Part shown: one piece after another, positions 56,313 through 64,000 of the stretch
How the letters are laid out: each line of letters begins with the position of its first letter
Numbering within the stretch: position 1 is the stretch's first letter
Assembly: GCF_026745355.1 (NCBI RefSeq)
Contig: NC_079202.1
Coordinates: 48,852,787-48,916,786 of the forward strand
From: Beta vulgaris subsp. vulgaris
Lineage: Eukaryota; Streptophyta; Magnoliopsida; Caryophyllales; Amaranthaceae
Direction of reading: 5' to 3'
DNA length: 64,000 nucleotides
The notes under the pieces: model-generated
What the model was told of the DNA's origin: nothing
What the model saw: only the letters and a program-made list of their open reading frames with translations
The model's database searches: none
Made by a program: the position numbers and the translations under genes

Positions 56313-57174
56313 ATTCAAGACAGTAGGTTCTATTCATATGATAGTTTGTATGATTACAGGTCAACACGTCCGTGTCATTATTGACACGTCCGTGTTGTTC
56401 TACTCCGTAGCGCAATTTATTTTATCGATTATGTTATTTTAAAAAGTTATAATACTCTTTTATTTGTTTGATGACGGGACTCATATAGTTTATTGTATGC
56501 ACTTTTTAGGATTTCTAGTGAGAAACTTGTAGATCTTCATTGTTTTCAAATACTCTACATTTTCTTCTATTAATTCAAGTATTTATTTTCTCCTTCTTTT
56601 CTCTTTCTTTTCTATTATGAAGTTCAACTATTCTTCTCTAGTTTGTTTATGTATTTTAATTATGTATGAGTAGTTTTTTGTCTGTTGTTAATTTGAATTC
56701 TAGTATGAATTTGTTCATTATTAATTCTTTAAATTTCTAAATTAATTGTTTAATTATTCTTGCTTAATTGATTGTGCATATTTCTATACTAGATTAGGAA
56801 TAACTAGTATTGTTACGATTCATTTGTCGTTGTCACGACGAGAGTTGGATTTTAATGGATTTGTATATTTCAATTCAGAGCATGAATTTCTCTTTGGGGA
56901 TAAGTACATTGGATTACTAGGAATTTAATTGTGATGTTATGCTTAATGTCTCTTTCTTCTTACATGAATCCATGGGAACATATATGAGTGCTTGTTTAGG
57001 AGAGTCATAGATAATCGGGACAGGTTTATGGTATTTGTAGGGTGCATTATGTACTACTCGTGAACATTTAATTTGGTTTGATTTGGGGTAAGAATCATGA
57101 TTGTATTATTCATACTAGGGGAGATACTTAACTATAAAGCTTTTATCCATTAGGTTTCTTTTACTATCTTAATA
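56313..57174. other. AT-rich spacer
   Basis: No gene is seen. CAACACGTCCGTGTCATTAT and TGACACGTCCGTGTTG at about 56363-56397 form a small repeat that is both direct and inverted. Confidence 0.5.
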
Positions 57175-57736
57175 CTAGTTTTTTTGCACGTTATGTGTGC
57201 GGTGACATTTTAAGCATAACTATTACTCGGTATTAAAATAAATAAAAAATAAAATTATGAAAGTACTTATATATCTAGTTATCTACGTTCACCATCATTT
57301 GGTGAGTAAGCAGTATTTAAATACTTACAAATAGTATCTAAAAATATTTTAAAGTAAATATAAGTGATAAAATTCCATATCCAAGTAATGAATAAACTGG
57401 ATATTTTTGGAGTCTGTATTTGTGATTAATTTTGTATATGAGTTGTCTTCGTAATGAGAATGTCATATTCTTTTTATTGTCTGTGGTATTACTTTTTGGT
57501 AAGTTCTTAAATTACGATTTTTTTTAGTTGATTGGATCTAAATTTAATTTGATTGAATCTTTTTTATTGGCAAGTTTATGTGATTGACAATTATATGAGT
57601 TGATTGGGTTTAATAGGGATTTGGTTGAAATTTTTTTGGTAAATTTATGTGTGTAATGGTTTTATGTTGTGAAAGGGTGAATATGTAAATTCAAAAGGGG
57701 ACACGGTTGCTCCCACCTTGGCTTATATAATAAAGA
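57175..57736 (-). mobile_element. non-autonomous Helitron, 562 bp, both ends intact
   Basis: On the minus strand it starts TCTTTATTATATAAGCC at 57736, preceded by A. It ends with GCAC-ACATAAC-GTGC, a run of A and CTAG (57178-57175), followed by T. The A/T insertion site and hairpin-CTAG end are both correct. No Rep-helicase. Confidence 0.8.
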
Positions 57737-58904
57737 TATATATAAAGAACAACATTCGCTATGTGGAATCGATCCTCACTTACCCAACTACATCATTAGG
57801 AGGATTACTTAGGTTCATTATTTTTGTTAGGTGAGCTACACGCCTATCGATTTTTGTATTTCTTTTTTGTAATTTGTAGAACTTTTTATGTGATTGTGTT
57901 TGTTACATTTTTGTTGCTAATACCAATTTTTAATTTCGTTGGTAGTACCAGATTATATCTTTGTATTTCGTTTGCTATTTTTGTTTTTCGTAACATAATA
58001 ATAAGTCTCATCATAACCCTCTCAATCTCATAAGACATACCTCCCCTCCCCCCTCTAAAAAAAAAGTCCCCTAATAAAAATCTAGCTCTTCTAAGTACTT
58101 GAATATTTTCCAAATGTTCCCGTCCGGTTTCTGTGAAGTAGTTAAATAATCCAAACATGTCACATAAATTTTTTTTTATATAATTCTTCAAATCCTTCCA
58201 TTTTTTTACATCAATTTAATCTTTTAGCATTTCTTTTCTTTTGGCAAATTCCTTTTAGTTTTTAGAATAGTACAATGATTATCCTTGTCGTTGTTTATGT
58301 TGTCATCCCTTTCATTAATTTTGGGTTGATGGAAGAATTGTACCATTCGGGCCTCTCTTTTCACGCTTTTCAAAAAGTTTGGAGAAAGATGCAATCAATA
58401 GGATTTCCTTAATGCTCCATTCTCGAAAGGAACAACATGAAATTATTTTTCCTTTCCTTAGGGATCAAAGAAATTGGATCTAGTTTTCTTTTGAGAGACT
58501 TGAAACCAGGTTATCCAGATCATGAGAGCTAAGAATCTAAACTGCTCCTTAGTAATTGTGAGTTGAACACCAAAAGGGAGTTATTTGACTTTGCGAATGA
58601 CCCCTTTTATGAATCCAATCATTAGAATTTGAGATCCTCATTCAACCCTTTTAGTAGTAGATTCTAAATTCATACTTTGAGTGAACCAAAGATTTGAAAA
58701 ATGTAATAATTTTTTCAATCCATATCCATAGCTTGATCATTCTCATATGCCATTCTCTCTAGGCTCTGGTAATAGTTTCATCCTTAAACAAAACATGTGC
58801 GTGTTCAACATTAATAAAAGAAGAAAAGAAATGAGTTCACTAGTTTTCTTTCCCTTCAGGTTTTCTATCAGTTCGTTAATTTGAAGCCTAGAGGTCCTTC
58901 TTCG
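57737..58904. other. AT-rich spacer with possible decayed coding scraps
   Basis: No gene is recognised. The stretch at 58330-58700 has less skewed composition and may belong to the same unknown repeat as 58905-59260, but I see no protein motif. Confidence 0.4.
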
Positions 58905-59249
58905 GATTTTCAAGTGCTAACATCTCAATCGATTGATTATGGGAGTAGAAACATTTAATTTTGGTTATATTGAAGAGATTTTAACTCTGTAGATGTCGCT
59001 TCAAATTTTGCAGCAGCAATCAGAATTTTGCCATACATTTAATGAATGGCTGGAATCGATTCATCGAAGCAATAGAACTAGATCGGCAAATGATGAAGGT
59101 ATGTCTAGAACTCCAATATTGCAGTAATTTGAGGAGGTAGCAATTGAAAATCCTGTTGAAATTGTTAATAATGATAGAAATGGAAATGATAAATCTGATC
59201 ATAAGATAGTTCAAATTGGTTTAACTGATATTCAAGATCAGATGTTTTT
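58905..59249 (+). pseudogene. coding-like repeat fragment (copy B)
   Basis: The plus strand reads MGVETFNFGYIEEILTL, stop, LQILQQQSEFCHTFNEWLES, IHRSNRTRSANDEGMSRTP, stop, then EVAIENPVEIVNNDRNGND and GLTDIQDQM. It is related to the fragment at 24419-26330, which a CACTA element interrupts. Family unknown; a Gln-rich helical start suggests a retrotransposon gag or leader, unproven. Confidence 0.45.
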
Positions 59250-60960
59250 GGAGTTCTTCTATTGTATAGAGTAATTGTCGTTACTACTCCAATTCATGTG
59301 ATGGAGGGATTCGTTATGGTTGCTAGATCTTACTAGATGTCCATCATTTGTTTGAGCTTTATACTCAATGAAGTAGCCTCTTCTTATCAGATTCTCCAAG
59401 TTATCTTTCGAGTGTATGCAATCTTCAGTTAGGTGTCACTGATCCTCATGGAAATCACACTGCTGGCTCTTATCACGATTTTCGTGGAACATTTGCTTCG
59501 GACATTGCGACTTATCACTGTTTTTGTTCATTGTGAATATTTGAGCTCTTGATATTGTCAACTGCGTATATTCATCAAACTTTCCTTTACGGTCATTTTT
59601 TTCTTGGTCTCCTCTTTCATAGTCATTCCCCTTCGTGACCAATGTTAGATTCTCTTTTTTCATCTCGGCCATTATCATTATCCCGGTCCTTTTCCTTTTT
59701 CTCATCCTCTTCCTTCTTCTTTTCAGGCTCGCGATGCTGACTCCTCGCGACCTTATCAAACTCTTCGCCTCTTATAAAAGTCATTTTCTTTTCCCAACAC
59801 GGGGGTCAGGGATGTGCGTGGAAGTCTTGTGGCCCAGATAGCTCCTGAATGTGGACCCTTCTTTTAGTCCTTTCATTAGGGCTATGACAACCACATCTTG
59901 CTGCAGACGAGGAATAGTGACTGCTTCCACATTAGAACAACCAATGAAATCCGCAAGCTCTCCGTCTCGCCTTCATTAATAGATAATAACTCATCCGTAC
60001 TGCGCTCGCGATGCCTATTGCTTACAAAATGAGTGCTAAACATTGATGAAAGCAACACTGATGAAAGCGGAGAGAAACTGAAAACATTACCCAACTTAAT
60101 ACTTTTGAACCAAGTCTGAGCAATCCGAGTTAGAGTAGATAGAAACACCTTACACCAGATGGTGTTCACCTGAGTGTACAAATACATGTGACGTTCGTAG
60201 GCCGCGATGTGATCAACGGGATCAGATTTGCCATTATACTTGCATGACGGCATTTTCATTCTTGGTATTGGGTGATTCAAGATTTCCGGCCAAAAGGAGA
60301 AAGTTTTGGCTTAATTAACATGTGTTAACCAGTCGAGTAGTTACTAGCACCATGTTCGTTATTCTAACGGCGGGAGTGGCCTTCATCTCCTTCTTTCTTT
60401 GACTGATTCTCCTTTTTTTTTTCTCCTTCAGTTTCCAAAGTCTTTTTTCTAAATTATTTATTTAATATTTTACTATTCCTATTTTCTTTTCAACGGGGAA
60501 AGATGGTTCAGAAAGCGACGGATTGTTAATCCGTTGCACAAGTCATTCGTATCGAGCTCTTCATACTTTGGGTCATCCAATTGCCTTGCACGTTGTCGTT
60601 CACCATGAGAGAGGGCAAGCATTTTTCGTATTGGTGAACTGTCAGCGTTCATACCGGTCATAGTCGATGGTCGCTTGCGTGTTTGATCAGCAATAACATT
60701 GAGAGTAGAAGTTGCATTAACATTAAGAGTTGACTGGGAAGCACCTACTAGTACTTGTATAAGTGATGCTACTGTTTTCAACTGCTTAGGAGATAACTGG
60801 CTTAACTGAGCTAGATTAAATGGGACACTACCAGTGTTCACCTGAGAGATGTTGTTATTAGGATTTTGATGAACTAAATTATTCTTGGGCACCCTGAAGT
60901 TGAATCGTAGTGCCCCCATTGCTTCGGTAATCGCAGGTTGGGAAGACTCTTAACTAGATT
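59250..60960 (-). pseudogene. Ty3/gypsy gag polyprotein, decayed
   Basis: The N-terminal part (60479-60919) starts MGALRFNFRVPKNN and contains LAQLSQLSPKQLKTVASLIQ. The gag core (59882-60280) reads IPRMKMPSCKYNGKSDPVDH, AAYERHMYLYTQVNTIWCKV, LSTLTRIAQTWFKSI and ERSTDELLSINEGETESLR, a clear retrotransposon gag domain. The C-terminal part (59250-59759) reads YTQLTISRAQIFTMNKNSDK and CDFHEDQ-stop-HLTEDC, then LENLIRRGYFIEYKAQ. No pol follows; the copy ends at the coding-like repeat fragment near 59250. Confidence 0.85.
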
Positions 60961-61029
60961 TAGGAAACCCTAACGGAGCACGACTTAAGTTGTCTGCCTT
61001 GTCTATGACTGCTTTACAAATAAGAGATC

Positions 61030-61048
61030 CCTCCTTCTAGCACCAAGT
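61030..61048 (-). promoter_or_regulatory. primer-binding site of the second gypsy element
   Basis: On the minus strand AACTTGGTGCTAGAAGGAGG follows the LTR end. I recall TTGGTGCTAGAAGGAGGGA just after the LTR of related gypsy elements, but I cannot name the tRNA. Confidence 0.5.
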
Positions 61049-62377
61049 TGTTCCGGTTATGAAACGATTGACGACCTTCGGTGAAGTTCGCCAAGAAGTG
61101 GAGATGGCTCAGCTAATGAATAGCAGCAAGGAAGCAAACATGATCTACCCTCGAGGGGGATGCAAGGAAACCCCTTCTGATTCTCAAGTCAGTATTGTGC
61201 TCTTAAAGTATTTAGAGAGAGAAAGAAGAGAGATGGAGAGAGATTAAAGTTTAGAATGTACCTCTGAAATAGTACCATTGGGTCATTCATCTAGAATGTA
61301 CCTCTGAAATAGTACCATTGGGTCATTCATAGAAGTACTATTCTTCTGATAAGGTGCATAATCTTTTTACACGTGTATGGCTATAATGTGCTTGACATAA
61401 GGAAGACTCCCCTATTTTGTCTTATTAGATGGCCGACAACAGTGTTTTCGCACAATATTGTTTAATTGATCTTAAGCGTTTGCTGATGATGGTTTCTTGA
61501 TCCAATCCGGGTATGGTGTTCGTGGACACCATGAGTCCATGACAAGTCCGCTTGTATACTTGGGTTATACCCATACAATTCCCAAATTTGATTACTCGCA
61601 TTTCCACACCCAAAGCCCTTACTACAATTGGCTTCTTCAACTTTCAACTCCTGAAAATGACATTTTTCAACCTTGTTAATTCCTTTTTTTAATCATGAGC
61701 TTTTTTCATATCTTCATAAGCTTTTTCCAAATTCGCAGACTTCATTCGAGTTATCTCTCTCTTCAAGAACGCCTTTACATTCCTTTTATCAATCCCCACC
61801 GTTAAGTAAACAACTACAACTTTGTTTTGATCGTTTAGTTATGGTTTCTTTTAATCACGCTTATTTATGCATAGGTTGTTCTTTCAGCATACCGTGTTAG
61901 TAATGCCAATTTTTCATATTGACTCATTAAGAATAAGAGAGAGTTCGAGGACTTAGTCACGTCAAGAAGGCGAATTTCAGATCAAGTAGTTATTGAGTTA
62001 GGAAGATTCAAATCTTTAGGGTTTATGTTTAACTTGGTCAGATCAAGTCGAATGAAACTGTAAGTCAATACATAATTTTCATAAGTAGCTCCTGTTCCAC
62101 AACTAAAATACGTCAAGGAGGTTTAAGACAATTTATAAGAGATAATAGTTAGAGGATAAGACTGATAATAAAAAAAATCATTCACTATACATATGAGTGT
62201 ATATAAACCTTGGTACGCGTCTCATATCATCCCGCATCAAAAATTGAGCACATGTGTAAAAAAATAAAGTCTTGCTATTTACTGTCCGTATTTTTATACA
62301 TATTATGTATTTTTTTAAAACTTATTTTACCTTAAAATATAAAAATATAAAATTTAAGATTTTTTTAACATGGAACA
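61049..62377 (-). mobile_element. 5' LTR of the second gypsy element
   Basis: The tips are TGTTCC (61049) and GGAACA (62377). The left side is fixed by the primer site and the gag start 130 bp away; the right side is the best match to the inverted tip. It contains a 40-bp tandem duplication at 61252-61330. Confidence 0.55.
61252..61330. repeat. 40-bp tandem duplication in the gypsy LTR
   Basis: Two almost identical units start TAGAATGTACCTCTGAAATA at 61252 and 61292 and end GGGTCATTCAT. Confidence 0.92.
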
Positions 62378-64000
62378 TACCCATTTTTTCGGTTGTTTAA
62401 TTCCGTGTGAACAGGAGAAAAAACTGTGAAACTGAAGAAGAAGGGGGATCACAAGACGACGAAGAACAAAAAGAAGGGAGAAGAGGAGAAGGTGCAGGGG
62501 GCTGGTGAGGAAAAGGTGCAAGGGGCTGAATAGGGGTGTTCCTTTCATGAAATTATCATATTCGCTGTTGAATGGAGTGTTGTAGGTCAATAGTCATGTT
62601 TTCCGAAATGGGAGTCACTATCATTGTTACAGGAATCTCCAAATCCATACCAGTGATGGAGTCTCCATTGCCACCTCCTTCTCTTCCATCTTTGATTTCT
62701 CCTATCTCGTCAACTACTTCTCCATCAGACTGCTTTATGATAGGTCGGAAAAGTGAAAGAAAAAGTGAAGGAAGGGATAAAGAAGAAAAATAATAAAGAA
62801 CAAATACGAGCGATGTTTAATAAATACCGACAACATATAGCAAGAATAAAAAAGTAGGAGAGGATGTGAATTTACATCTAAATGTAGATCTCAAATTTCT
62901 TATAATGCATCTTTCTCCTTTTTAGACTTAGGAGTATGCATTATAAATTTATTACATGCAATTATCTTATTTGTTATGAACGAGCATGGACCTAATAAGT
63001 GGTATTCAGCTTTCCCTAACATCTAAGACTTAACTTTGTCGAACATATTTGTAATGTTGCTAACCTTGGTGTTAAAGTTCATTAAAGTTATTGATTTCTT
63101 ATTTTCATTTGTACATGCTTCAAGCTATAAGGCCCACTGGCCCAAGCATGTAATGAATCTGTATGGTGTCAACTTTCTAAAATTCCTTCTAAAACGACTT
63201 TCGGGCGGCAAATTCATTCATATCCAAATCATAGGCATTTGATTCATACCCATTACCCAATAGCTCTAAAGCCCAAATGTCGTACGTAGGCTATGCACTA
63301 AAAAGAACTAAATCTTAATTTCTTTGTCCGAGTAGGTCCTCGAAACTCGAAAGTGAAAACTCTTATTGACCTATTCCTTCTATGTTCCAATTTCCCGCGT
63401 GTTTTAGGGTAGATCTAGAGCAGTTTATAACTTCAAAATGCACCAAGAACTTCATTTCACCATCTCGAAATTGAAAAGTATTGGCATCAACGTTTAGAAG
63501 AGTTAGATCACAGCCTCATTTCCGCTGTCAACAAATTAATCACATTCAATGACGCTGCATTTTTCGAAACAGTCGGGACTCGGGAGTGGTGTTCAGGCCC
63601 TTTCTTGACACGAGGAACATTGCCACCACGGTTAACGCCCATATCACCTGAGACACTCTGCATTTAAGGCAGACCTCTAAGGTGAAAAGGAGAGGAGATG
63701 AATATAGAGCTGAAGATGGCAAGGTGCAGATTAGTAAGAAGAGAGGCAGAGACCAGGAGAAGAAGAATGACAAATAGCACAATCTCAAGGGAGTTTTCGA
63801 AACTTTTTGAGGAGGTTTAGGACTTTAGGCTGCCAGAAAATGCCATGATAGACGAGATCAAGGCAAACGTGGAGAACGGGGTTATCACTGAGAAATCAGT
63901 GGCTACCTCCTACATAACTAAAGCTGCAATCTGCTTTTAGTGTGTCATAGTAGCAATGTTGCAACTTGCATCAGTGCATGTGTATGAATAATGAATGAGC
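62378..64000. other. spacer with coding-like scraps of unknown origin
   Basis: At about 62410-62530 the plus strand encodes a Lys/Glu-rich stretch (KKKGEEEKVQGAGEEKVQGA). At 62572-62793 it has an open frame with MESPLPPPSLPSLISPIS. At about 63560-63780 it reads RDSGVVFRPFLDTRNIATTV and, after a stop, DEYRAEDGKVQISKKRGRDQ. At 63835-63940 it reads MIDEIKANVENGVITEKSVA. Composition is more gene-like than the surroundings, but I recognise no domain and the pieces are separated by stops. Confidence 0.3.

Overview
This is an AT-rich stretch of nuclear DNA from a flowering plant, most likely a eudicot. It has two recognisable, apparently intact host genes set in a dense mosaic of transposable elements. 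The plant call rests on three things: a plant-type ANTH clathrin adaptor, a plant DETOXIFICATION (MATE) transporter with plant-style GT-AG introns, and a plant-typical element mix (Sirevirus, Ale/Retrofit-like copia, chromovirus, L1 LINEs, Stowaway, hAT, CACTA, Helitron). Nothing I can see fixes the species.

Layout. 1-3029: the 3' end and LTR of a plus-strand Sirevirus inserted into the reverse transcriptase of an older minus-strand copia, followed by that copia's own LTR. 3030-8876: a decayed MYM-type hAT-like element, long TA, TTA and GA microsatellites and a Helitron 3' end. 8877-13508: two independent 5'-truncated LINEs, head to head. 13509-19850: Stowaway MITEs and a solo Sirevirus LTR in AT-rich spacer. 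19937-20911: the single-exon ANTH gene with TATA box and CT-rich leader. 21106-31562: Stowaway, Helitron, Tourist-like and CACTA elements, an LTR-like block, and an unusual 948-bp inverted-repeat element with terminal hairpins and mirror-image minisatellites (29121-30068).

31563-48129 (minus): an eight-exon MATE transporter gene that I could assemble exon by exon into a 502-residue open reading frame. All exon phases agree and all junctions are GT-AG. Its size comes from introns filled with transposons. Intron 7 holds a complete but inactive copia element in antisense (32177-36716, target duplication AGCAT). Intron 1 (6.9 kb) holds a hAT MITE with a perfect 8-bp duplication, a SINE, a tandem repeat and a Stowaway. 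A palindromic repeat lies just upstream of the putative TATA box.

48475-64000: SINE-like repeats and a Helitron end, a minus-strand chromovirus (Ty3/gypsy with chromodomain, one LTR recognised), a Helitron with both termini intact, a fragment related to the one split by the CACTA element, and a second Ty3/gypsy remnant (gag plus 5' LTR). The last 1.6 kb has only coding-like scraps.

The two host genes show no functional link to each other: one is an endocytic adaptor, the other a membrane exporter. I found no prokaryotic-type system, CRISPR, rRNA or functional tRNA. The most unusual structures are the 29.1-30.1 kb element and the CACTA element with paired hairpin subterminal repeats around a GC-rich core.
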